NCBI GenBank assembly: GCA_946184615.1 | Contig: CAMHFN010000016.1 | Location: forward strand, 1-56,822 | Reading direction: 5' to 3' | Origin: an uncultured Bacteroidales bacterium | GTDB taxonomy: Bacteria; Bacteroidota; Bacteroidia; Bacteroidales; F082 | Length of the DNA stretch: 56,822 bases | Shown here: positions 8,309-15,484 of the stretch, piece by piece | Layout of the letters: each line of letters begins with the position of its first letter | Numbering within the stretch: position 1 is the stretch's first letter | Program-made: the position numbers and the translations under genes | The notes under the pieces: model-generated | Seen by the model: the letters and a program-made list of their open reading frames with translations, nothing else | The model's database searches: none | Told to the model about the DNA's origin: nothing

Positions 8309-9064
8309 CGATTTCAATTGATTAATCCGATGGAGTTTTTTCTTAAACCGGTTTTGTTTGACCTCCGGCCGGGTCATGGCGGTACCGATGCAATATTTGC
8401 TGATTTTATAGGGTTTGATGCGGAGGTCGAACAGCACTTCCTTTAATAGGGAACGGGCCCGACCGTCCTGCTTCAACTCCATGATGACCAGCGGAGCTAT
8501 CGAAGCAAAGGTACCGGAAACAAGGTTATTGAATGTCACATTACAATCGATGGTAAGGCGTTCGGTTTTCTCGTGGTTAACCAAGGTAAGACGACTGAAA
8601 ACGGTTTCCAGACTGGGGCTCAAGCTCTCCACTGGATATGGCTGGCGTTCAGCCAGAAACGCCGTTGCTACCGGGTCGATGGTGACATCGACTCCTGGCT
8701 GTATCTCTATACGTTTCTTCTTGGTCCGTCCTTTATTGGTTTTGTGTTTTACCTCGCAAAAGGTCAAGTTGGAGTCCACATAGGTTCTCACCCTCACCTT
8801 GTCACGCACAAGATGCCTATTGTGATGGATGATGTACATCTTCAAGTCAGGGGTATCGTAATAAACCGTATCATAGGACGCCAAGCGTTTACCCTCTATT
8901 TCCTGGGCATAGTAATGTTCATGGATGCCATTTAAGATTGCCAAGAGCTGTTCCGAGGTAATCAGATACTTGGTATCGACCCTGTTCATCAGCTTGACCT
9001 CCTTCATTTCATCCAATGTGATGGGTTTCATCGTGTTTACTATGTCGAGGATGGCTGGATTCAC
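8291..9064 (-). CDS. VTC-domain (polyphosphate polymerase-type) protein
   Basis: A 257-residue soluble protein of the VTC/CYTH triphosphate-tunnel fold. Tunnel residues are visible: R28 and K32 in NRVDTKYLI, R91 and R93 in VRVRTY, E104 and K106 in FCEVKHK, E196 and K198 in IMELKQD, and K223 in ISKYCIG. Such domains polymerise ATP gamma-phosphates into polyphosphate in the yeast VTC4 protein, and bacterial relatives occur beside DUF4956, as here. The N-terminus starts at GTG 9064, overlapping the upstream stop as GTGA; ATG at 9031 (MKPITLDEMK) is an alternative. There are no SPX or membrane domains, so membrane tethering would come from a partner. Confidence 0.85.
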   Translation of the reverse strand: MNPAILDIVNTMKPITLDEMKEVKLMNRVDTKYLITSEQLLAILNGIHEHYYAQEIEGKRLASYDTVYYDTPDLKMYIIHHNRHLVRDKVRVRTYVDSNLTFCEVKHKTNKGRTKKKRIEIQPGVDVTIDPVATAFLAERQPYPVESLSPSLETVFSRLTLVNHEKTERLTIDCNVTFNNLVSGTFASIAPLVIMELKQDGRARSLLKEVLFDLRIKPYKISKYCIGTAMTRPEVKQNRFKKKLHRINQLKSLNTKF

Positions 9065-9489
9065 TTGGAGATGTATTCGTAAACCTTGACCGATTCGAGT
9101 TTGCCGTTGGGATAATAGTTGAGTTGACGTTTTTTGGAACCGTCATCATTGTACTCGAACTTGCGAATACGCACCACTTTGTCGCGGTCATTGTATTCGA
9201 TTTCGCGCACTACTTTGGCGGAAACGTCGCTGTCGGGTGGATATTCACTGACCACACGCGACTTCTGTCCATAGCTGGCATATTCGATTTCTTCGATCTT
9301 ACGACCCAGTGAATCATAAGTGGTGACATGATCGAGGAAAGGCATCTTGGCTCCCACGGCAGTGTTCCATTCTTTGAGGACCATACCTCTTCGATTCTCA
9401 CGTTTTTGGATGGTGGCATCGGATACCGACTGGGAGAAAACGGGCAGGGCGAAGAGCCCAAACAACGCAATTAACAAAAACTTCTTCAT
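9061..9489 (-). CDS. small secreted protein with YD/MORN-like strands
   Basis: 142 residues with a Sec signal (MKKFLLIALFGLFALPVFSQ). The mature part is made of repeated short strands of the type TYDSLGRKIEEIEYASYG, REIEYNDRDKVVRIRKFEYND and NYYPNGKLESVKVYEY. This resembles the toxin-RHS YD repeat or the MORN-like antitoxin pattern, but with only three or four units. There is no catalytic motif. It is probably periplasmic or surface-exposed. Its stop overlaps the GTG of the VTC gene, so expression is coupled. Function unknown. Confidence 0.75.
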   Translation of the reverse strand: MKKFLLIALFGLFALPVFSQSVSDATIQKRENRRGMVLKEWNTAVGAKMPFLDHVTTYDSLGRKIEEIEYASYGQKSRVVSEYPPDSDVSAKVVREIEYNDRDKVVRIRKFEYNDDGSKKRQLNYYPNGKLESVKVYEYISK

Positions 9490-9527
9490 TTCTTTTACCG
9501 ATATAGCACCCTAGGGTGCAACTACAA

Positions 9528-10244
9528 TTAAACTTGAATTCGGACGATAAAGGTGGTATCGGGTTCCATTTGAATGATTTCCCCAGCATTTACCGTGACA
9601 GTGTCAATAAGGGGTGATGGCACTTCTTGGGCATCTTGAGTGTAGGTGATGACCTCGTATGTCCCGGGCAGCACCTTTTGGAAAGCGAACACCCCGCCCA
9701 CTCCTACGCGGACATCGTCTTGATGGTAAAGCGCTCCCAATTTACGGAGATACACACGATGTTCGTAGGCCCAACCTTCGCCACGGTATTCATTGTTATG
9801 GAAATACCAAGCCCACACCTTGCCTGAAATAACCGATGTACCATAGGCTTTGCCATCATGGACATAAAGGGTGGGTGCTTGAGCCACCTTGCCCCGCTCG
9901 AGGGTCACTTTTTCCGACACGGCCACCTTCTCGCCGGTAGGCAGCGTAGAGTAAGCAAACACCGTATAATCGCCCGGAGTAAGGTAGTTGAACTGGTAGA
10001 AGCCCTCCGGATTGGTTTCGGTATCATCGCCAAAATACACCTCATCACCATATACGATAAACACATCGGTCTTGGCCGCATCAATGGTGTCGGCACTCAA
10101 TTGGTAATCATCGTCAGGATGATGGATCAGCTTCACATAGCCCTGCACCGTTCCCGTGCCTCCCTCGCCTTCCTTATTGTTGCAAGAGAAGAGGCCTAGG
10201 GACAGCAAGCAAAAACCCATGAAAAAAACAGCAATTCTTTTCAT
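9528..10244 (-). CDS. lipoprotein with carboxypeptidase-regulatory-like domains
   Basis: About 238 residues starting MKRIAVFFMGFCLLSLGLFSC at 10244, with lipobox LGLFSC. An upstream ATG at 10268 would overlap the MarR gene and spoil the signal peptide, so I prefer 10244. The mature protein contains two transthyretin-like/carboxypeptidase-regulatory segments: GTVQGYVKLIHH to TPGDYTVFAYST, and VISGKVWAWYF to KVLPGTYEVITYT. These are typical of Bacteroidota surface lipoproteins and serve as structural or binding domains. It lies 16 bp downstream of the MarR gene. Confidence 0.82.
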   Translation of the reverse strand: MKRIAVFFMGFCLLSLGLFSCNNKEGEGGTGTVQGYVKLIHHPDDDYQLSADTIDAAKTDVFIVYGDEVYFGDDTETNPEGFYQFNYLTPGDYTVFAYSTLPTGEKVAVSEKVTLERGKVAQAPTLYVHDGKAYGTSVISGKVWAWYFHNNEYRGEGWAYEHRVYLRKLGALYHQDDVRVGVGGVFAFQKVLPGTYEVITYTQDAQEVPSPLIDTVTVNAGEIIQMEPDTTFIVRIQV

Positions 10245-10260
10245 TGTCAATATTTTATTG

Positions 10261-10698
10261 TCAAACATTCAATTTCTCAATATTATTGCAAGCTTTGTTC
10301 AAAACTTCAACAAAGACTTTCAGATCTTTTTCGGAAATGCCCTTCAAAATGTCATTGATTGCCGCTATGGCCACCTGTTTGGTATTCTCTTTCATTTCCA
10401 TCCCCATGGGGGAAAGCTTGATGTTGTTGACACGCCGGTCTGAAGAGTCGACAGCACGGACAACGAGGCCCTTTTTTTCAAGGTTATCAATAAACTGAGT
10501 CACCGAGTTCTTATCCTTTTGGATAATGTAGGCAATGTTTTGCTGGGTCATTTCTCCTTGGTTCCAGAGGGCATCCATAACCAGAAACTGTTCAGCAGTG
10601 AGGTTAATTCCGTTCGCTTTGAATACGGCGGCCATGTGTTTTTTCAACTTACAATTGAAGATGTTAACCCACACGCCAGCTTGTTTTACGAGCATCAT
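10261..10698 (-). CDS. MarR-family transcriptional regulator
   Basis: 145 residues with the MarR winged-helix layout: dimerisation helix at the N-terminus, then LTAEQFLVMDALWNQGEMTQQNIA, recognition helix region KDKNSVTQFIDNLEKKGLVVRA, and wing DSSDRRVNNIKLSPMG (the DxRR signature of MarR proteins). It is first in a nine-gene minus-strand run with short gaps and would logically control that run and itself. A near-palindrome directly upstream of the start could be its operator. The ligand is unknown. Two adjacent ATG codons (10698 and 10695) are both possible starts. Confidence 0.9.
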   Translation of the reverse strand: MMLVKQAGVWVNIFNCKLKKHMAAVFKANGINLTAEQFLVMDALWNQGEMTQQNIAYIIQKDKNSVTQFIDNLEKKGLVVRAVDSSDRRVNNIKLSPMGMEMKENTKQVAIAAINDILKGISEKDLKVFVEVLNKACNNIEKLNV

Positions 10699-10720
10699 AT
10701 TATCCTATATTTGGGATTAT
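10699..10720. promoter_or_regulatory. candidate MarR operator
   Basis: ATTATCCTATATTTGGGATTAT is an imperfect inverted repeat (ATnATCC / GGnATnAT, six of eight positions) immediately before the marR start codon, the usual place for an autoregulatory site. On the minus strand TATTATTG (10738-10745), one mismatch from TAnnTTTG, is the nearest -7 candidate. Confidence 0.35.
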
Positions 10721-10783
10721 CGAAATGTATGAAAGTGCAATAATACGATTATTTTCCAAGAAGCGCAACGCTTAGGTACAAAA

Positions 10784-10819
10784 AAAACGGAGAATCGAGA
10801 GTCTCTCATTCTCCGTTTT
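10784..10819 (-). terminator. terminator after the alpha-oxoamine synthase
   Basis: Inverted repeat AAAACGGAGAATcGAGAG (10784-10801) / TCTCTCATTCTCCGTTTT (10802-10819) with one mismatch and almost no loop. On the minus strand it is followed by a T run and lies 18 bp past the synthase stop. It is built from the same CGGAGAA units as the repeat at 7500-7552. Confidence 0.7.
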
Positions 10820-10837
10820 CCATGCGCCATTCTCCGT

Positions 10838-12097
10838 TTAATCAATGCGCATATTAGGCACTTCGGTACCATCATAGAGGCCTTTGTCGAGCTTTTCCTT
10901 AACCTCTTTGAAGGCGTTAAGGGTGTATTCCACATCCTCCAGGCTGTGAGCAGCCGTGGGGATGATACGGAAGATGATCATACCTTTAGGGATGACAGGA
11001 TAGGTCACCACAGAGCAGAAAATGCGATAGTTTTCTCGCAAGTCTTTGGCGATGTTGGTAGCTTGAACTACGTCGCCTTTGACATGTACAGGGGTGACGC
11101 AAGCCTCGGCGGGTCCGATATCGAAACCCATGTTGCGGAAACCTTCCTGCAAGGTACGGGTCACCTTCCAGAGCTGGGCACGCAGGCGGTCACCCTCCTC
11201 ACCACGGATAATCTCAAGACGTTTCTCGCAGCCTTCCACGATAGCAAGGGGAAGACTCTTGGCGTACATCTGTGAGCGCATGTTGTATCGCAGATATTCA
11301 ATCACATGTTTCGGTCCAGCCACGAAACCACCGATGATGGCCATGGCCTTGGCATAAGCACCGATATAAATATCCACATCGTCCATCACGCCGAAATGCT
11401 CAGAGGTACCACGGCCCGTGGGGCCCATCACGCCAAAGCCGTGAGCATCGTCGATGAGAATGCGGAAACTATATTTTTGTTTTAGTTTAACGATACCTGC
11501 CAAGTCTCCCAAAGCACCTGTCATGCCATACACGCCTTCGGTAATGACAAGAATACCGCCTCCCGTCTTTTCCACCACTTCGGTAGCCACTTGCAATTTC
11601 TTCTCCAAGTCACCCATATCGTTATGGCGATACTTGTATTTGTTGCCGAGATGCAGGCGTATACCATCGAGCAAACAGGCATGCGCTTCATTGTCGTACA
11701 CGATAACATCGTGGGGACTGGTCAAGGTGTCGATCGTAGAGACAATGCCTTGATAACCAAAGTTGAAGAGATAAGCAGCCTCTTTCTTCTCGAAATCAGC
11801 CAGTTCTTTCTCGAAATGCTCATGCATACGAGTCTGGCCCGACATCATACGAGCACCCATGGGTGCGGCAAGACCCCAACGGGCGGCGCCTTCGGCATCC
11901 GCCTTACGGATGGCCGGATGGTTGGCTAATCCAAGATAATTGTTCAAACTCCAGCAAAGCACTTCTTTTCCGTTAAAAACCATTCGGGGACCCAGTTCAC
12001 CTTCCAAACGAGGGAACGCAAAATAACCGTCAGCACGCTCACGATATTGCCCAATTGGGCCACCCGAATCTTTTGCTATTCTTTCAAAAATATCCAT
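10838..12097 (-). CDS. alpha-oxoamine synthase (serine palmitoyltransferase / cysteate acyltransferase type)
   Basis: A 419-residue PLP enzyme of fold type I. Visible are H139 stacking on PLP (YDNEAHACLLDG), D217 and H219 (LIDDAHGFGVMG), and K250 in GAYAKAMAIIGG as the Schiff-base lysine. Family members condense an amino acid with an acyl-CoA or acyl-ACP, releasing CO2. The opening GYFAFPRLEGELGP and the diverging SDR reductase point to a long-chain-base enzyme (3-ketosphinganine from serine, or the cysteate-derived sulfonolipid precursor) and not to 2-amino-3-ketobutyrate ligase (Kbl). I cannot distinguish serine from cysteate as substrate. Kbl or BioF would be the alternatives. It has its own terminator and probably its own promoter. 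Confidence 0.82.
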   Translation of the reverse strand: MDIFERIAKDSGGPIGQYRERADGYFAFPRLEGELGPRMVFNGKEVLCWSLNNYLGLANHPAIRKADAEGAARWGLAAPMGARMMSGQTRMHEHFEKELADFEKKEAAYLFNFGYQGIVSTIDTLTSPHDVIVYDNEAHACLLDGIRLHLGNKYKYRHNDMGDLEKKLQVATEVVEKTGGGILVITEGVYGMTGALGDLAGIVKLKQKYSFRILIDDAHGFGVMGPTGRGTSEHFGVMDDVDIYIGAYAKAMAIIGGFVAGPKHVIEYLRYNMRSQMYAKSLPLAIVEGCEKRLEIIRGEEGDRLRAQLWKVTRTLQEGFRNMGFDIGPAEACVTPVHVKGDVVQATNIAKDLRENYRIFCSVVTYPVIPKGMIIFRIIPTAAHSLEDVEYTLNAFKEVKEKLDKGLYDGTEVPNMRID

Positions 12098-12100
12098 CTT

Positions 12101-12136
12101 TTTTAGAATTTAGAATTTAGAATTTAGAATTAGAAG
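12101..12136. repeat. TTTAGAA tandem simple repeat
   Basis: Four to five near-perfect heptamer units (TTTAGAA) between the synthase start and the divergent SDR promoter. It belongs to a dispersed class seen in several gaps of this window and will be transcribed in the synthase leader. Confidence 0.75.
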
Positions 12137-12139
12137 TCA

Positions 12140-12147
12140 CAAAAATA
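12140..12147 (-). promoter_or_regulatory. -7 element for the alpha-oxoamine synthase
   Basis: TATTTTTG on the minus strand fits TAnnTTTG; the leader of about 40 nt contains the TTTAGAA repeat. No clear -33 element. Confidence 0.4.
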
Positions 12148-12182
12148 GTAAATATATTGATTATATAAACATTTACTTTTAG

Positions 12183-12190
12183 TACTTTTG
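12183..12190 (+). promoter_or_regulatory. -7 element for the SDR gene; excludes an upstream TTG start
   Basis: TACTTTTG fits TAnnTTTG. The in-frame TTG at 12188 lies inside this box, so the ATG at 12206 is the start. Confidence 0.6.
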
Positions 12191-12205
12191 CAAAAAAAAG
12201 AAGTC

Positions 12206-12997
12206 ATGTTAGAATTAAAGGGAAAGCATGCGATCGTCACTGGAGGAGGGACAGGGATAGGGCGTTCCATCGCATTACACCTTGCCAAAGAAGGTTGCAA
12301 CTTGATTCTCACAGGTTTAGGAGAATCGGATCTCACGAAAGTCAAGGAGGAGTGCGAAGCCTATGGCGTGAATGCCTGGGCCAAAGAGACTCATCTTGAT
12401 AACTACAGTTCGATCGACGAGTTTCACGACTACGTGATGGGGTTAGGGGTCAACATTGACCTTTTCGTACTCAATGCTGGCATCTCGCAACGCGAGAAAG
12501 CTTTGGACACCGACTTTAGTGTGGATGAGAAAATCCTCAAAATTGATTTTTTGAGTGGTGTTTACCTAGTAAAGAAATTTGGTGACAGCATCAAAGCCTC
12601 GGAGCATGTACAGTTTTCAGTAACCACTTCCCTATCCGGCTTGTTCGGCTTCCCCTTGCGGAGTGCTTATTGTGCTGCCAAACATGCCCTATTCGGTTTC
12701 TACGAGTCGCTTGAATTGGAATACCCCAACATCAACGTCACCTTTTTGATTCCTGGCCGCATCAATACACAAATCAGCAAGAGTGCCTTGATGGGCGATG
12801 GCAGTGCCCATGCCAAGATGGACGCAGGTCAAGCCAACGGCCTTGATGTCGACAAATGCGGTGCCATCGCCGTGCGAGCCATCAAACGACAAAAGCACCG
12901 CAAGCTCATTGGCAAGAAAGAACTACTGATGGCACATATTCACAAATGGTGCTTGCCCCTTTATTATAAACTATCGAGAAAGATCTCGGCGACATGA
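12206..12997 (+). CDS. SDR-family reductase, likely 3-ketosphinganine-type
   Basis: 263 residues. It has the nucleotide motif TGGGTGIG (12-19), NAG at 90-92, and the catalytic S142, Y155 and K159 (YCAAK) of classical short-chain dehydrogenases. The C-terminus ends in a basic-hydrophobic stretch, WCLPLYYKLSRK, likely a membrane-associating helix as in the DHRS7/KDSR branch. Diverging from an alpha-oxoamine synthase, it is a good candidate for NAD(P)H reduction of the 3-keto group of the long-chain base. The start was set at ATG 12206 because the earlier TTG falls in the promoter. Substrate is inferred from context only. Confidence 0.82.
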   Translation: MLELKGKHAIVTGGGTGIGRSIALHLAKEGCNLILTGLGESDLTKVKEECEAYGVNAWAKETHLDNYSSIDEFHDYVMGLGVNIDLFVLNAGISQREKALDTDFSVDEKILKIDFLSGVYLVKKFGDSIKASEHVQFSVTTSLSGLFGFPLRSAYCAAKHALFGFYESLELEYPNINVTFLIPGRINTQISKSALMGDGSAHAKMDAGQANGLDVDKCGAIAVRAIKRQKHRKLIGKKELLMAHIHKWCLPLYYKLSRKISAT

Positions 12998-13029
12998 GGC
13001 ATTTTGAATTAAAAATTTAGTTTTTAGAG

Positions 13030-14094
13030 ATGAGAGAAAAGGTAATTTGCGGCATACAGCAAGTAGGCATCGGAGTCAAGGACTTCGTAGAAGCATGGAA
13101 ATGGTATTATGACCAATTTGGATTTGAAGTGAAAATTGTCGACGACGAAGGTGTGGCAGAGCGCATGCTTCCCTACACAGGCGGCAAGCCCCAACCCCGT
13201 CGTTCTGGCATCGCTGTCAACATCCGTGGTGGCGGGGGCTTTGAGATCTGGCAACCCCAAGGCCGTGAGCTCAACTATCTGAAAGCTCCTGTCCGGCTTG
13301 GCGACCTGGGCATTCTCATCGCCAAAGTCAAGACAGCTGACATTGAGACAGCCCACAACACCTTTATTAATAGGGGGCTCCATGTACTCAGCGAGATTCA
13401 AACATCCCCTTCAGGTTACCGGCACTTCTTCATGAAAGACCCTTATGACAACCTTTTTCAAATTGAAGAAGACGACTATGTGTTTATCAACGAGAAAAAG
13501 ACTACCGGAGGAGCCAATGGTGCCGTGATTGGAGTAAGTGACCTAGAGCAATCCCTACCCTTCTACACCCGACTCCTCAACTACGACAAGGTGGTGATGG
13601 ACGAGACCCGTGTATTTGAAGACCTACAATGTCTCCCCGGTGGTGAACAAAAGTTACGCCGTGTGATTTTGGAACGTTCCAAACCCATTGAAGGACCTCT
13701 TTCAGGTCTCATGGGCACTTCCCGACTGGAGCTCATCCAAGCCGAAGTCCCAGGTAAGAAACTGTATGAAGGCCGTTACTGGGGTGATCCAGGCTTCATT
13801 CATCTCTGCTTCGATGTGCGTAGCATGGAGGCCGTGAAGGTTGAAGCTGAGGCTATGGGGCATCCTTTCGTATGTGACAGTGGAGCTGATTTCGGCATGG
13901 GCGAGGCCAACGGCCATTTCACTTACGTTGAAGACCCCGATGGCACTCTTATCGAGTTTGTGGAAACCTTTAAGATTCCCATCATAAAAAAACTGGGAAT
14001 CTATTTGAATTTGGCCAAGAAAGACGATCACAAACAACTAGGCATCTTGAAGTTGCTGCGATTTGCCAAGGTCAAAAAAGAGAACATCAAATAA
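13030..14094 (+). CDS. double VOC-domain protein (glyoxalase/dioxygenase fold)
   Basis: 354 residues with two vicinal-oxygen-chelate repeats. The first is residues about 5-150 (IQQVGIGVKDFVEAWKWYYDQFGF to FMKDPYDNLFQIEEDD). The second is about 165-325 (GAVIGVSDLEQSLPFYTRLLNYD to FTYVEDPDGTLIEFVETF). Glu at the end of each repeat (QIEED, IEFVE) and His in FIHLCFD fit a metal site. A basic C-terminal tail follows. It starts 32 bp after the SDR gene in an AT-rich gap with TTTAGTTTTTAGA repeat-like sequence, so it is probably cotranscribed. Substrate unknown; a role in modifying the lipid product of the neighbouring genes is inference. Confidence 0.8.
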   Translation: MREKVICGIQQVGIGVKDFVEAWKWYYDQFGFEVKIVDDEGVAERMLPYTGGKPQPRRSGIAVNIRGGGGFEIWQPQGRELNYLKAPVRLGDLGILIAKVKTADIETAHNTFINRGLHVLSEIQTSPSGYRHFFMKDPYDNLFQIEEDDYVFINEKKTTGGANGAVIGVSDLEQSLPFYTRLLNYDKVVMDETRVFEDLQCLPGGEQKLRRVILERSKPIEGPLSGLMGTSRLELIQAEVPGKKLYEGRYWGDPGFIHLCFDVRSMEAVKVEAEAMGHPFVCDSGADFGMGEANGHFTYVEDPDGTLIEFVETFKIPIIKKLGIYLNLAKKDDHKQLGILKLLRFAKVKKENIK

Positions 14095-14096
14095 AA

Positions 14097-14137
14097 AGCG
14101 AAGGGCTGCCACATGATTTGCGACAGCCCTTTCGTTT
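14097..14137. terminator. terminator between convergent VOC and skp genes
   Basis: CGAAGGGCTG pairs with CAGCCCTTTCG (one bulge) around a loop of about 15 nt, followed by TTTT. Confidence 0.8.
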
Positions 14138-14153
14138 TAAAAATCAAAAAAGA

Positions 14154-14675
14154 TTATTTCTTGATTCCAAGCTTAGCCTTGACATCCTTGGTCACGTCAA
14201 CAGCGTCAGTGCCGATATATACCGTGGCACCTGTAGCGGTGTCGAAGATGTAGGTATAACCTTTTTCCTTTCCAACGGTGTTGATGGCATTCTGAATCTT
14301 CTCAAGCAGTGGTTGCAGCAATTCAGCACGTTTGGCATCGAATTCACTTTCAGCGTTGGCTTGGAAAGCGGAGATACGGCTCTCAAGGTCAACGATTTCT
14401 TTTTCCTTCGATTGTTTCACCAAGTTCGACATGGTTTCTGCATTGCTCTGATAATCCTGCACTTTGCTTTGATACTCACCGTACATGGCCTTCAGTTGTT
14501 CTTGAAGTTCGTTATAGTAAGTTTCAAGGTTCTTTTCGGCCTTGGCTCTCTCAGGCATGTCGTTCATAATTTCATTGGTATTGACATGCGCAATCTTCAC
14601 AGCCTGGGCGCTGACGAAGCCATTCATGACGAACAAGGCGGCGGCCAGGAAGCATACTTTGATAATTTTGTTCAT
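14154..14675 (-). CDS. skp: Skp/OmpH periplasmic chaperone (first copy)
   Basis: 173 residues with a Sec signal (MNKIIKVCFLAAALFVMNGFVSAQA). Next come the OmpH start KIAHVNTNEIMNDMPE, a long helical hairpin (about 45-125, rich in Glu/Lys/Gln) and the C-terminal strand GYTYIFDTATGATVYIG. Skp trimers hold unfolded outer-membrane proteins on their way to BamA. It is the most distal gene of the bam block and has its own upstream promoter, so it can be expressed apart from bamA. The protein is free of extra domains. Confidence 0.93.
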   Translation of the reverse strand: MNKIIKVCFLAAALFVMNGFVSAQAVKIAHVNTNEIMNDMPERAKAEKNLETYYNELQEQLKAMYGEYQSKVQDYQSNAETMSNLVKQSKEKEIVDLESRISAFQANAESEFDAKRAELLQPLLEKIQNAINTVGKEKGYTYIFDTATGATVYIGTDAVDVTKDVKAKLGIKK

Positions 14676-14717
14676 TTTACGTATTGTTTAATAATTTAAC
14701 TATTCCGTTTGAGGGCG

Positions 14718-14747
14718 CAAAGATACTAAAAAACTCGATATGGCAAA
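14718..14747 (-). promoter_or_regulatory. internal promoter for the distal skp
   Basis: TATCTTTG (14718-14725) with TTTG 18 nt upstream (14744-14747) on the minus strand, inside the 80-bp gap between the two skp genes. Confidence 0.65.
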
Positions 14748-14755
14748 CGAAGTTA

Positions 14756-15415
14756 TTATTTTTTGCCATTACCGCTCTTAGGGGTAATGCTAGTTCCCTT
14801 TGAGCTGGCATTCGAGGAGGAAGAGGATGAAGATGAAGAAGCTGCAGTGGCGCGTTTGCGGTCTTCACGACGCACGGTTTGCATCACATTGCTAAGCTGG
14901 TCGAGCACATCATCGCTGACATCATTTTTTTCAGAGGCGTAAAGGATGGAAGTGCCCGAAGCCAGATCAAAGATGAAGCTGTAGCCTTTGGTCTGGGCAA
15001 GTTCAGTCAATGCGGTGTAAATCTTTTCTTGGATGGGTTGGACAAGCTCAGAGCGCTTTTGATAAAGCTGTCCTTCTGGTCCAAAGTACTGTTCCTGGAG
15101 GTTTTTGGCCTCACGTTCCTTGTTGACGATTTCCTGTTCGCGGGCGTGTTTTTGGTCTTCGGAGAGCAACACCATTTCTGTTTGGTATTTTTTGTACATC
15201 TCCGACACTTTGGTCATGATCGCTTTGACTTCGTTTTCCCATTTGGTGGAAAGTGTATTAAGTTCCTCTTGGGCATCGGCATATTCCGGAATGTTGTTCA
15301 AGATGTAATCAGAATCCACATAGGCCATTTTCTGTCCGCCAATCTGGGCGTAAGTACTAAGGGTGCCGCAGCATACGAGGGCAACCGTCAAAAGCAGTGA
15401 TTTAAGTGTTTTCAT
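14756..15415 (-). CDS. skp: Skp/OmpH periplasmic chaperone (second copy, poly-Ser tail)
   Basis: 219 residues with a signal peptide (MKTLKSLLLTVALVCCGTLSTYAQ), the OmpH opening KMAYVDSDYILNNIPEYADAQ, a helical arm (about 50-130) and the C-terminal strand GYSFIFDLASGTSILYAS. Unlike its neighbour it continues with a low-complexity tail containing nine serines in a row and basic residues (KGTSITPKSGNGKK). The tail may be flexible or may bind membrane or peptidoglycan. It is 69 bp downstream of bamA. Paired Skp paralogues next to bamA are common in this phylum. Confidence 0.93.
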   Translation of the reverse strand: MKTLKSLLLTVALVCCGTLSTYAQIGGQKMAYVDSDYILNNIPEYADAQEELNTLSTKWENEVKAIMTKVSEMYKKYQTEMVLLSEDQKHAREQEIVNKEREAKNLQEQYFGPEGQLYQKRSELVQPIQEKIYTALTELAQTKGYSFIFDLASGTSILYASEKNDVSDDVLDQLSNVMQTVRREDRKRATAASSSSSSSSSNASSKGTSITPKSGNGKK

Positions 15416-15484
15416 TTTTTATGGTTGTTTATTTATTTGTTTCACAAAAGATTTCAAGCATCAATAACCATGCCGATTTCATAT

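Noticed and set aside
10706..10713. TATATTTG on the plus strand as a promoter
   Set aside because: No plus-strand gene lies downstream; it overlaps the marR operator candidate and points into antisense of the synthase.
12101..12136. Tandem heptamers considered as a CRISPR or integration site
   Set aside because: Units are only 7 bp with no spacers, and no cas genes, integrase or tRNA lie nearby.
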